Virus record (IMG/VR): IMGVR_UViG_3300032356_000002 | Location: 1 to 45,480 of that record | Source: a virus | Direction: 5' to 3' (one strand) | Length of the DNA stretch: 45,480 nucleotides | The notes under the pieces: model-generated | The model's input: the letters and a program-made list of their open reading frames with translations, nothing else | Databases searched by the model: none | Told to the model about the DNA's origin: nothing | Program-made: the position numbers and the translations under genes | In this document: positions 29,709 through 38,810 of the stretch, in pieces | Layout of the letters: every line of letters begins with the position of its first letter | Numbering within the stretch: the stretch's first letter is position 1

Positions 29709-31490
29709 ATGGCTGCGATTACCTCAGCACAATCTGGTCTGTGGTCCCAGTCGAGCACTTGGGTGGGCGGGGTTGTGCCCGGAAACGGGGATACCGCAAC
29801 CATTGCCACCGGACACACCGTAACTTTCGACGTGGATCAAAGCGGCTTCGCCTCTGGTTTGGCCGGGCTGACCATCGGCGGCACCCTACAAGTGGCCGTG
29901 GATGGAACCCGCACTTACTTGAAAATGGCCGGGAACATCACTGGCACTGGCTCCATGTACTGGGGTACAGAGGCAAATCCGGTGCCAGCTCCTACGGATT
30001 CGACGCCGGAAGTCGCAACCATTGCGTTCAACGGCGCTTACTTGATCACTGGGAACTTAGCGAACCTTGAGCTTTGGGGCGAGCAGAGGCAGCCAAGCTA
30101 TCCAATTGCGAGCAAGACGGATAATTACACCATAGTCCTAGCTGGCAGCGGATCTCTGACTTGGCTTCGAGCCGGGGACAAGATCGGAATTAGCGACAGT
30201 ACCGTGCAGGGGCTGCACTCTCCGCCGAGTGAAGAATTCACGGTCTCGGCGTACAATGCTTCTACTCGCACCATTACTCTAGTTGAACCGCTTACTAGGG
30301 CCGTCAATCAGAATGGCGCGACCGATCGCGTTATGCTGATCACTCGCAACATACTGGCGACAAACTTAGGAAAGGCCAGCAATATTGGCTTCGTTAATGC
30401 AAAGAACAGCGGCAAGGCGGCTGGCGTGCGGTTCTACAATTTTGGGCGCGGCCCGCTGGATAACCGCAACGACTGGACAGTAGCATATTGCACCGGCCAG
30501 AACAACACCTATGGCGGCATTGCTTACAGCGGCAGCGGCCACACGATCTCGGGATGCATCGGCCAGAACAATATCGCTAGCGCCATTGCTTACAGCGGCA
30601 GCGGCCACACGATCTCAGGGTGCATCGGCCAGAACAACACCTATGGCGGCATTGCTCACATGGGCAGCGGCCACACGATCTCGGGATGCATCGGCCAGAA
30701 CAACACCTATGGCGGCATTGCTTACAGCGGCAGCGGCCACACGATCTCGGGATGCACCGGCCAGAACAACTCTAATGGCGGCATTGCTTACAGCGGCAGC
30801 GGCCACACGATCTCGGGATGCACCGGCCAGAACAACTCTAATGGCGGCATTGCTAACGCGGGCACCGGCTACACGATCTCGGGATGCACCACCGACGGTA
30901 CGAATTCAGGGGGAACGTTGTATTATGTGCTCTCTGCCAAGGTGTACAGTACGCTATTTGGCGAAGCAATCGAGTTCACCGGTTACAATAGCACCAACCG
31001 CAATGCCGCGCAGCTAGTCATTAGTTTCGATCACGACCAGATTTCGGGAAACATCCGGGCATGGTGCCGAGGTGGTATAGTAACCACAGTTAGCGACGTT
31101 GTCCCATCTGGTCGCACACGCAGCTACAAGCACGCTTGCGAAAACGCCAGTTACCCAGTACAAATGGATCTGCCGCTTACGATCGAAGCCGGGAAGCAAA
31201 TTGTCATCCGCGCGTGGATGCGCAAGGACGCGAGTATGTCGTGGCTCCCGCGAGTGCAATTGCTCGATCCGGCGCAAGATCCAATAGTTGACGCAAGTGC
31301 CATCCCGCTGGTTGAGCAGCAGATGTCTAGCAGCACTGACATCTGGGAGCAGTATACGATGCGATGGACCAATCCCGACTCATCTCCACGTCAGGTTATA
31401 CTTCGATCCATCGCCATGAACGCGAGTGGTAACTTCTGGTTCGAGTTCGAAGCCGTCGGTGCAACGGCGGCGTGGGGGAGTATCCGATGA
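29709..31490 (+). CDS. Right-handed beta-helix tail spike/fibre
   Basis: 593 aa. N-terminal G8-like segment (SGLWSQSSTWVGGVVPGNGD, ATIATGHTVTFD), then beta-helix coils. Residues about 263-394 are six 22-residue repeats (GQNN-x-GGIAYSGSGHTISGC). The C-terminal beta-sandwich-like domain (LPLTIEAGKQIVIRAWMRK) could bind carbohydrate. Probably host-surface recognition or depolymerase; no catalytic residues assigned. Confidence 0.75.
   Translation: MAAITSAQSGLWSQSSTWVGGVVPGNGDTATIATGHTVTFDVDQSGFASGLAGLTIGGTLQVAVDGTRTYLKMAGNITGTGSMYWGTEANPVPAPTDSTPEVATIAFNGAYLITGNLANLELWGEQRQPSYPIASKTDNYTIVLAGSGSLTWLRAGDKIGISDSTVQGLHSPPSEEFTVSAYNASTRTITLVEPLTRAVNQNGATDRVMLITRNILATNLGKASNIGFVNAKNSGKAAGVRFYNFGRGPLDNRNDWTVAYCTGQNNTYGGIAYSGSGHTISGCIGQNNIASAIAYSGSGHTISGCIGQNNTYGGIAHMGSGHTISGCIGQNNTYGGIAYSGSGHTISGCTGQNNSNGGIAYSGSGHTISGCTGQNNSNGGIANAGTGYTISGCTTDGTNSGGTLYYVLSAKVYSTLFGEAIEFTGYNSTNRNAAQLVISFDHDQISGNIRAWCRGGIVTTVSDVVPSGRTRSYKHACENASYPVQMDLPLTIEAGKQIVIRAWMRKDASMSWLPRVQLLDPAQDPIVDASAIPLVEQQMSSSTDIWEQYTMRWTNPDSSPRQVILRSIAMNASGNFWFEFEAVGATAAWGSIR
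30495..30890 (+). repeat. Six 66-bp tandem repeats in the spike gene
   Basis: Six in-frame 66-bp units, nearly identical in DNA. Variation is concentrated at two codon pairs per unit (TY/IA/SN and YS/HM/NA), so coils can be gained, lost or shuffled by recombination. Confidence 0.9.
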
Positions 31491-32449
31491 TCTACCTGGG
31501 GAGATTTGTCGCTGGCGCGTCGGTCTTCTACGGCGCGAGCTTTCATAACGACGTTGGCACGCTGGAAGACCCAACCGATCCGGCCGCACGCATCCGAACG
31601 CCCGCTGGGGCGTGGTCCAATCTAAGCACGCCGACAAAGCAGGATTCGCAGACCGGATTTTACGGCGGCTCCATTGACACGACTGGATTCTCCGCCGGGC
31701 AGTATATTGTGCGGCTCAGCGGCACGGTTAGCAGCAGTAAAAACGTGGCGACGGTATTTTGCTTTGAGGTTGGGCCGGTTCAAGCGGAGCTCACTAGCGC
31801 TTACGACGCGGCGAAGAGCGCGGCATCCCAAAGCAGCGTAAACTCCATCGCAACGCAGATTGGCACGGCAGGCAGCGGCCTGACCAGCATCGGCGACTCG
31901 CGGCTTGCAAACCTCGACGCCGCGGTGAGCAGCCGGTCCAGCTTGACCGCTCAGCAGGTGTGGGAGTACACGACTCGTTCACTGACGACCTTCGGCACGC
32001 TGGCGTCGGACGTGGCCTCTGCCGTATGGGGCGCTACGACGCGGACCCTGACCGGCTTCGGCTCGCTTGTTGCTGACGCGGCGGCTGCGGTGTGGGGAGC
32101 GGCATCTCGCACGCTGACCAGCTTCGGATTCGCGGTGACAGCGCAAACCGTGCAAGACAAGACCGGTTACTCGCTCACCGAGGCTTACGACGCGGCGAAG
32201 AGCGCGGCCCAATCTGCCGATATTCCCACGACATCCCAAATCGCCGATAAGATCTTGGGCCGCAATTTGGCCGGTGGCGCTGACGGAGGGCGTACGGTAC
32301 GTGATGCTCTGCGAGGATTGCGCAACCGGCGCGAAATTTCAGCCGGGGAGCTGCGAGTGTACCAAGAGGACGACAGCACGGTGGCGTGGACCGCGGCGGT
32401 CACAACCGCGAGCGACGCAGACCCCGTAACTGGCATTGATCCGGAGTAA
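31487..32449 (+). CDS. Tail-associated structural protein
   Basis: 320 aa, ATG 31487 overlapping the spike stop. N-terminal beta domain (YLGRFVAGASVFYGASFHND, GGSIDTTGFSAGQYIVRLSG), then Ala/Ser-rich tandem segments with AVWGAxxRTLTxFG motifs, and a C-terminal RTVRDALRGLRNRREI plus QEDDSTVAWTAAV. The pattern is common in phage fibre-region proteins. Likely trimeric fibre or adaptor. Confidence 0.65.
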   Translation: MIYLGRFVAGASVFYGASFHNDVGTLEDPTDPAARIRTPAGAWSNLSTPTKQDSQTGFYGGSIDTTGFSAGQYIVRLSGTVSSSKNVATVFCFEVGPVQAELTSAYDAAKSAASQSSVNSIATQIGTAGSGLTSIGDSRLANLDAAVSSRSSLTAQQVWEYTTRSLTTFGTLASDVASAVWGATTRTLTGFGSLVADAAAAVWGAASRTLTSFGFAVTAQTVQDKTGYSLTEAYDAAKSAAQSADIPTTSQIADKILGRNLAGGADGGRTVRDALRGLRNRREISAGELRVYQEDDSTVAWTAAVTTASDADPVTGIDPE

Positions 32450-32452
32450 CCA

Positions 32453-32593
32453 ATGCTGGACTCCATTACACTATGGCTGTCCCGGCTCGGGGCTCCGCGG
32501 CCAAGCGCGATCCGCACCGTGCGCGTGCCCGCAGAGAATCGCACCGCGCGCGTGCTCGCAGAGAATCGCACCGTGCGCGTGTGGGAGGCATGA
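32453..32593 (+). CDS. Very small fibre-region protein, 46 aa
   Basis: ATG 32453 four bases after the previous stop, GGAG upstream. MLDSITLWLSRL then a repeated RTVRV-(P/L)AENR motif (units at about 21, 30 and 39). Such peptides recur between fibre genes in phages and duplicate easily. The next ATG is four bases after its stop. Confidence 0.6.
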   Translation: MLDSITLWLSRLGAPRPSAIRTVRVPAENRTARVLAENRTVRVWEA

Positions 32594-32596
32594 TCG

Positions 32597-32881
32597 ATGG
32601 GATTCGTGATGACAAAAGACCCTGACGCTACGCTCGATTACTCGCTCGATTGGTCTGCGTGGCTCGGTGACGACAAAATCGCTACCAGTCAATGGATAGT
32701 TGAACCTATCAGCGCGACCAGGCCGCTGACGGTTGCCGGCAGCAGCAAGACGGATAAAACTGCCACCGTGTGGGTGTATGGCGGGGAGTACGGGGTAACA
32801 TACAAAGTGACAAACCGCATCACCACGACGGGCGGACGCACCGATGACCGCACCATCATCATCCGAGTGCTCGACAGATAG
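32597..32881 (+). CDS. Fibre-tail adaptor-like beta protein
   Basis: 94 aa, Ig-like beta pattern: ATLDYSLDWSAWLGDDKIA, SQWIVEP, KTATVWVYGGEYGVTYKVTN, DDRTIIIRVLDR. Matches the small phage fibre-tail adaptor type and lies between fibre and tail-tip genes. Confidence 0.75.
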   Translation: MGFVMTKDPDATLDYSLDWSAWLGDDKIATSQWIVEPISATRPLTVAGSSKTDKTATVWVYGGEYGVTYKVTNRITTTGGRTDDRTIIIRVLDR

Positions 32882-32884
32882 CAT

Positions 32885-33286
32885 ATGCCCGGCTCGGTAC
32901 AGAACGCAGCGCCCCTCACTGTACTTCCGGCCAGCCTCTCGCACGCTTTCACCCACGAGCGCGAGTATCCGGTCTTGGACAACGAGTATCGCAACGGCGA
33001 ATCGCAGCGGTCGGTTCAGGCGGCCAACAGCCGCAAACGCTGGCGGTTGACGAAGCGGTTGACGCCAGCGCAACTCGCCGAACTGCGTGACTTCTATGAC
33101 GCCCGCAAGGGTCCGGCTGAGCCGTTTTACTTCTACGATCCCTGGGAGACCGTCCCAAAGTTCAGCTATGACCCAACCGGCCAGGCCACGCAGGGGAGGT
33201 ACACCGTTCGCTTCGCCGGTGCGTGGAAACAGAGCGCCTCGCTTTCGCGCATCGATCTGTCGCTGGAGTTGATCGAACTTGCCTGA
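32885..33286 (+). CDS. Minor tail protein, DUF2460-like
   Basis: 133 aa. LPASLSHAFTHEREYPVLDNEY, SRKRWRLTKRLTPAQLAELRDFYDAR and FYFYDPWE typify DUF2460/gpM-like tail-tip proteins. The stop overlaps the TTG start of the large tail gene. Confidence 0.75.
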   Translation: MPGSVQNAAPLTVLPASLSHAFTHEREYPVLDNEYRNGESQRSVQAANSRKRWRLTKRLTPAQLAELRDFYDARKGPAEPFYFYDPWETVPKFSYDPTGQATQGRYTVRFAGAWKQSASLSRIDLSLELIELA

Positions 33287-36200
33287 CTACATCGGCAACA
33301 TCCAAGTCCCGGAGATTACTCCATCCGGCACATTCCCGCTCGTGCCGGACTACCCGCTGGAGGTGCGCCGCGACCATGAGGTTGTGGTGCATCAATTCGG
33401 CAGCGGGAACGCCAAGATCGAGCAACGGTTCCTCCTCGGGACCGGTGCCCGGAGATTCACCATCCGCAAGCAGTGGCTCCGTGACGCCGACCGTGTAGCT
33501 CTGCGCAACTTCTGGGAGACGAAGTACGGGCCTTACGGCGCGTTCACCTTCAACGCGCCGAATGACAACGGCGTAGGAACAACGCCGGTAACATGCCGCT
33601 TTGCCAATGAGCCGCTCTCGTGGGAGATGGTCGCGGATTGGGCCTGCTCGCTGGGCGTGATGCTGGTCGAAATCCCCGCCGGGAACCCGTCCTATCCGCT
33701 CAGTCAGACCGTCAACCGTTTCCCGCCGGCCGCGCTCCAGACCGCGCTGCTGTCCCAGGTGCAGGAGATTATCCCACTCGTAAAGATTCAACCGCTCCAG
33801 CCAAGCTACCCGGCGATCTACCTCTCCGACAGGCGCTGCACCATCGGCGGCCAACTCTACCAGGCGCGGCTCGTCGAGTTTGAGGGGATCTCCCAGTCTC
33901 TCGGCGGGGAGTCCGATGAGGCCAAGTTCACCTTCGGAAACGCCGACCGGGTGATGCGCGATCTGGCCAACGACGTGGATCTGTACCGGGCGGCGGTTCA
34001 GTTCTCGCTCTACCACGTCGGCACCGGGATCAAGCTTGATCTGTGGCAGGGGCATGTGGTCAACTGGTCCGCCGACTCTGGGCCGGAGTTTCGCATCACT
34101 GCCGCCGACGGGCTGTACGAGCTCAACCTGCCCTATCCCACCAGGAAGATCTCCCGCACCTGCTGGAAGCAGTTTAAGGATGGCGCGAGTTGCCCCTACA
34201 CCGGGCCGGATACGTCCTGCGACAAGGGCTTCGACACGCCGAACGGATGCCGGGCTCATGGCATGGACAACTACTTCGGCGGCATCATCGCCAAGCCGCA
34301 GAGTGTCCGCGTCAAGGACAACTCGACCGGCGTCTGGGGCTTCCGGCGGTCCAGCATCACCAGCACGTCGCTCGTGGCCGAGTCGATCTACGACCAGATA
34401 GTGCCGGAGATCTACACCGATTCGGCCATGCCGGTCAACTGCAAGATCGCCATGGGCCGGGAAGAGTCGGACTTCTATGCCGCCGTGGGGATCGTGGGCG
34501 AGGGGCCAATCGGGGCCTTTGGAACGGGCCACACGCTGGACAACCAGCTACACCATGGGCCGGGCGACCTAGGGCTGTACCTCAACACCGGGCCTGATCC
34601 GAACCCGCAGCCGTTCGGCTTCGACACGGACAACGCACCAGAGAGGGCGGCCGGCACGGCCTTCTTGATGATTCGGCGCAATGACCCGAAGGGCTTTCAG
34701 TTATCGAAGCTCGAAGAGCACTCAATGCAGGCCATCATCAATCAAGGCCTCGGGGGATGGGTGTGGAGTGCGCCAGGGCAACGGGCTTGGCAAAACGGGC
34801 TGACGAATCCCATCTGGATCGCGGTCAACATGATTCTCCGGGCGCGGGGCCTACGGTTTGCCAGCGCATCGGTCTGCGAGCAGTACTTCGACGTCGAGGC
34901 GGCGGTCGAGGCCGCCGCGATCTGCGACCAGACGGTGACCAGCCTGTTTCCGCGCAAGATCAAGGTCTGGATCGAGGATGCTCCGGGCTACTACGACGAG
35001 CATGGCCAGTGGCATGAGCCGGAAGGCCACTATGAGTGGCAGGAGATCAACCAGGAGACTCAGTTCAAGTTCCGGGGCGTGCTTCAAGAAGAGAAGCCGC
35101 TGCGCGACTGGCTCCAGGAAGTCCTCGCCAATTGCCTGGGCTACTACACCTTCGCCAACGGCAAGCTGAAGCTGGGCATCCGGGTGAACTCCTCGACCGT
35201 GGAGGCCTTCACCGAAGGCAACATCCTGTTCCGCAGCCTACAGCTTGCGCCGCTCAAGCCCGGCTTCAACCACCTGACAGCCAACTTCGCCGATGAGGAG
35301 TTTGACTTCGCCGGCAACTCCATCTCGCTTTACGACGCCGATCATGCGGCGCTGTTGGGCGGCGGGGCCGGGCCGCTGTACCTCAAAGCGAACCTCAACC
35401 TATCGGGGACCGCATCCAAGTCTCAGGCAGCCCGAATTCTCACCACCCGGCTGCGCGAGGAGTTGGGCGGGATCACACCGGCGGAGTGGAAGGCCGCGCG
35501 GCGGGTCGCATTCAAGACCACGGTCCTCGCCTTGAACACCGAGCCCGGCATGGTCTGCTCGCTCACCCATCCCGACATGCCCGGCGGCTCGGGCGAGTTC
35601 CGGGTCACCGGCTGGCGGCTGAACAAGGATTTCTCCATAGACATCGAGGGCCACACGACCACGGACTCCATGTATGACCTGGCGATCGGTCCGAAACCGG
35701 CGGACGTGCCGCCGAGTGAGGTCCCGATTGAGCCGGGCTACAACCAGGCTCCCCATGTCCAACTCTTCCGCGCCGGGCGATTGCAGCAGGATGGTAAGTT
35801 TGCACCGGAGATGTACTGGGACGACCGCCGCCAGCGGATGTTGATCGACTGGGCATGTCTTGCGCCCGACGACCGCACCAACTGGTCCGGGGTGCAGGTG
35901 TGGATCCGGTCGCCTCGCACGGGAGGAGGCTACGATTACACGCCGGCCACCGATCCGATTCCGCAGACCCAGTTCACGCTGCCGCGCCGGGTGGAGGGTG
36001 GAGGTCAGCAGGTCCCGTACCTCTACGACACCATCGCCATCGAGCCCGAGAGCATCCCGCAGCCGCCGCAGACCTGGACGCTCATCTGCGCCAGCATCAG
36101 CAGATTCGGAGCACTCAATCGGGACTCGGAAGGCAACCCGTTCGGGCCGACGGTGGAGTTGACGACGCTGCCGAGGGCGGATTACGTCTCGAACTTCGCT

Positions 36201-38120
36201 GCCGAGGCCGTCTACGAGATCACCGAGAGCGGCGACCAGCAGTTCCGGCTGAGGGGCTCTTGGACGAATCCCACGACGCCGCGCTACAAGGGCGTGCGCA
36301 TCCTCATGCGCGGGTGGGAGGCGGCGGACATAACCGTGGCCGACGCTCCAGAGGGCGCCTCCTCGTTCGCTTCCCAGTCCTGGCCCGTTCCACAGGCGGC
36401 CAAGAACATCACGCTCTACGCTGTCCCGGTCTATGGCGATGGGACGGTGGGCGCCGTCGTGCCTGGCTCCACTCCATCAGTGGCGCTGACGATCCAGCGA
36501 CTCACCGGCGACGCGGGGCGGGAGTACGCCGATCTGGTGACAGGGTTCACCGCTGCGCTTGCAAGCCCGGCCTATGCGGTCAACGGCCAGGGCCAGCGGG
36601 TGCTGCGTGTCAATCTGTCGTGGTCGAACCCGTCCGATCCGCGCTTCGGCGGGGTGGCGCTCTACGTGAACTGGACCGATGGCCGCACCTACCAGCTTGC
36701 CAGCTTCGAGCGGGGGACGAGTTTCGCCTGGGAGACAACCAACTTCCCGTCATCTGCGGCCAACGCCACCTTCTACGCCCGCAGTGTAGACACCAACAAC
36801 CGCGTGAACAGCTATGTGATCGGGGTGACTCCGGCACAGACCATCCAGATCCCGGCTCCAACCTCAGACAACGCGCCTGCGGAGTGGTGCGCTCATGTCA
36901 TCAACTTCAACGCCTCGGTCTCCTACCCGGCGACGGCGGACGGGACCGCCCGGGCGGTGGTCACCTGCACCTTCACCCCGCCCAATGATCCCCGGTGGGG
37001 AGGAGTGAGCATCCGCACTACGACCGATTTTGCGGTCTACATCGGAAGGGTGGAGGGATCCAGGTCGCCACTGACGTTCGAGCTGCCGGTGGGCATTACG
37101 CCGACCACGTTCTACGTCGCTGCTGTCAGCTTCGACGTGAACGGGCGCATGAACACGCCAGCGGTCGGAGCCGGAACTCCCTGGCAATCCATCATCGTGG
37201 GCAACGCGGCCGGCCAGCTTGATCTCTCCCGAGCCAGGCCTACCAGCTATGACCCGGACATCTTTACGATCCAGGACGGTCGGTTCAAGATCTGGCAGTT
37301 CAACGGCAGCCTGATCGTCGCCGGTACGGTGTCGAGCGACAAACTCGCCACCAACGAGATCATGGTCGGCGGCGGTGGGAACAAGCCGGGGAAGTTCGGA
37401 GTCTACAATGCAGTCGGCCAGCAGATAGGCTGGATCGGCGTCAGTGGTGCAGATCAGGGCGCATGGTTCAAGACCGCCCGCATCGGCGGGACGAATTACT
37501 CCAACGCCCCATTCCAGGCCGACACCAACGGGAACGTGTCGTTGAATGAGGCCACGATCCAGGCATCCGGGTCGTGGACGGACTCTTTCAATGTAAACCG
37601 GTCCCAGACTTTCTCGGTGACGCCAGCATCCACGCAGATTGTCGTGCTGACTGAGACAACCAGCGCTATCCCCGCCCGGAAGCGCAGCAAGACAACACTG
37701 GGCAGTCAGGGCATCGACAGCCGTGGGTCAGACAACTCCTGGGATGGCTGGTGCTATTTGATGAGATACCACCGGCCACAGGCCATGAATGGATTGATCC
37801 CAGAGACACTCAGTGCGGACATGCAACTGTATGCTGGCCCGAACGCATCCGGCTATGCTTCGTGGGCACGGATGTATGCTTACCATAACATAGACAACGA
37901 CACCACTTACTCAAGCTTGGAACTCTGGTCGGATCTTCCAGGGGGAGGCCGACAGTTTCGTCTGGATCTTGGCTATTCCTCAGGAAGCATGACCGTACAG
38001 AACTTAGATGTGACCGTAAACGGCAGCGCGGCATTTACCGGAACCGTTCAAGTGAAGAAGCCAGACGATACGACGGCCACCCTGACGTTCAAGCAGGGCT
38101 GGCTCGTAGGAGTAAGTTAA
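33279..38120 (+). CDS. Fused tail-tip protein: DUF2460 + gpL-like + gpJ-like hub
   Basis: 1613 aa from TTG 33279 (GGAG about ten bases upstream). Domain order: about 1-135 DUF2460-like (RRFTIRKQWLRDADRVALRNFW); about 150-345 gpL-like with four cysteines C-x9-C-x8-C-x9-C (in SRTCWK, ASCPYTG, TSCDKG, NGCRAHG), matching the iron-sulfur cysteine set of lambda gpL; about 350-830 hub/gpJ-like baseplate region; several fibronectin-type beta modules; C-terminal fibre-like region with a glycine-rich IMVGGGGNKPG loop. It merges proteins that lambda makes separately, and probably forms the tail tip that contacts the receptor. Confidence 0.85.
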   Translation: MPDYIGNIQVPEITPSGTFPLVPDYPLEVRRDHEVVVHQFGSGNAKIEQRFLLGTGARRFTIRKQWLRDADRVALRNFWETKYGPYGAFTFNAPNDNGVGTTPVTCRFANEPLSWEMVADWACSLGVMLVEIPAGNPSYPLSQTVNRFPPAALQTALLSQVQEIIPLVKIQPLQPSYPAIYLSDRRCTIGGQLYQARLVEFEGISQSLGGESDEAKFTFGNADRVMRDLANDVDLYRAAVQFSLYHVGTGIKLDLWQGHVVNWSADSGPEFRITAADGLYELNLPYPTRKISRTCWKQFKDGASCPYTGPDTSCDKGFDTPNGCRAHGMDNYFGGIIAKPQSVRVKDNSTGVWGFRRSSITSTSLVAESIYDQIVPEIYTDSAMPVNCKIAMGREESDFYAAVGIVGEGPIGAFGTGHTLDNQLHHGPGDLGLYLNTGPDPNPQPFGFDTDNAPERAAGTAFLMIRRNDPKGFQLSKLEEHSMQAIINQGLGGWVWSAPGQRAWQNGLTNPIWIAVNMILRARGLRFASASVCEQYFDVEAAVEAAAICDQTVTSLFPRKIKVWIEDAPGYYDEHGQWHEPEGHYEWQEINQETQFKFRGVLQEEKPLRDWLQEVLANCLGYYTFANGKLKLGIRVNSSTVEAFTEGNILFRSLQLAPLKPGFNHLTANFADEEFDFAGNSISLYDADHAALLGGGAGPLYLKANLNLSGTASKSQAARILTTRLREELGGITPAEWKAARRVAFKTTVLALNTEPGMVCSLTHPDMPGGSGEFRVTGWRLNKDFSIDIEGHTTTDSMYDLAIGPKPADVPPSEVPIEPGYNQAPHVQLFRAGRLQQDGKFAPEMYWDDRRQRMLIDWACLAPDDRTNWSGVQVWIRSPRTGGGYDYTPATDPIPQTQFTLPRRVEGGGQQVPYLYDTIAIEPESIPQPPQTWTLICASISRFGALNRDSEGNPFGPTVELTTLPRADYVSNFAAEAVYEITESGDQQFRLRGSWTNPTTPRYKGVRILMRGWEAADITVADAPEGASSFASQSWPVPQAAKNITLYAVPVYGDGTVGAVVPGSTPSVALTIQRLTGDAGREYADLVTGFTAALASPAYAVNGQGQRVLRVNLSWSNPSDPRFGGVALYVNWTDGRTYQLASFERGTSFAWETTNFPSSAANATFYARSVDTNNRVNSYVIGVTPAQTIQIPAPTSDNAPAEWCAHVINFNASVSYPATADGTARAVVTCTFTPPNDPRWGGVSIRTTTDFAVYIGRVEGSRSPLTFELPVGITPTTFYVAAVSFDVNGRMNTPAVGAGTPWQSIIVGNAAGQLDLSRARPTSYDPDIFTIQDGRFKIWQFNGSLIVAGTVSSDKLATNEIMVGGGGNKPGKFGVYNAVGQQIGWIGVSGADQGAWFKTARIGGTNYSNAPFQADTNGNVSLNEATIQASGSWTDSFNVNRSQTFSVTPASTQIVVLTETTSAIPARKRSKTTLGSQGIDSRGSDNSWDGWCYLMRYHRPQAMNGLIPETLSADMQLYAGPNASGYASWARMYAYHNIDNDTTYSSLELWSDLPGGGRQFRLDLGYSSGSMTVQNLDVTVNGSAAFTGTVQVKKPDDTTATLTFKQGWLVGVS

Positions 38121-38434
38121 TGACAATCACCATCGAAATCGACGACAACACCTTCAACGCCATCGCCGAGCACATCTCCGGCTTGCGCAAACCGCCGCGT
38201 CAACTGGAGAACGGCGCGGTGATCTCCGAGCCGCTGTTCAGTGGGCCGGAGCAATACATCGAAGAGGTCTTAGCGCAAAACTTCGTGCGCATCTTGGAGG
38301 CCAATCCGACGCCGGAGATGATTCAGGCGCGACTGCAACTCGAGGCCGCCCAGCGGGCCATGCTCGCCGCAGCCAAGCCCGCCGTGCGGTCTGATCGGAC
38401 GCTGCTGAACAAGGAAAGGGAAGTGGAGAAGTAA
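38120..38434 (+). CDS. Unknown tail-region protein
   Basis: 104 aa, ATG overlapping the previous stop (TAATG). Short beta start (ITIEIDDNTFNAIAEH), then helical (PEMIQARLQLEAAQRAML). No family recognised. Confidence 0.6.
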   Translation: MTITIEIDDNTFNAIAEHISGLRKPPRQLENGAVISEPLFSGPEQYIEEVLAQNFVRILEANPTPEMIQARLQLEAAQRAMLAAAKPAVRSDRTLLNKEREVEK

Positions 38435-38443
38435 GGAGGCAAC

Positions 38444-38809
38444 ATGGGCGATAAGAGCTACGCCTGGGCCAATCAGATCCTCAACGATCTGCGGTCGCAA
38501 TCCCTTGAAGTCGCGCTCTATACCACCTTGCCGAACAAGAACGACTCCGGCGGTGTGGAGGTCTCCGCCTCGGAGTACCAGCGGCAGCCCGTCACCTTGA
38601 GCACGCCCAGCAACGGCCAATGCTCGAACACGGCTGAGATCCTATTCCCGGAGGCAGCTTCTTCCTGGGGCACCGTTGTGGGGTTCGGCATCCGGGTGGT
38701 CTCGGGTGGGCTGCGCTATGTGGACACGTTCACTGGCGGGCCGGTCGCCGTGAGCGCTGGGCAGCAGCTTCGATTCAAGGCCGGACAGCTTCAGATTCAG
38801 GAGAGTTGA
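38444..38809 (+). CDS. Tail fibre-region structural protein
   Basis: 121 aa after AAGGAGG. MGDKSYAWANQILNDLRSQSLEVALYTT, EYQRQPVTL, ILFPEAASSWGTVVGFGI, AGQQLRFKAGQL: a recognisable small phage structural protein found beside fibre genes. Confidence 0.7.
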   Translation: MGDKSYAWANQILNDLRSQSLEVALYTTLPNKNDSGGVEVSASEYQRQPVTLSTPSNGQCSNTAEILFPEAASSWGTVVGFGIRVVSGGLRYVDTFTGGPVAVSAGQQLRFKAGQLQIQES

Positions 38810-38810
38810 T

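Noticed and set aside
29709-30890. Diversity-generating retroelement acting on the spike repeats
   Set aside because: No reverse transcriptase, template repeat or adenine-biased variation is seen in the window.
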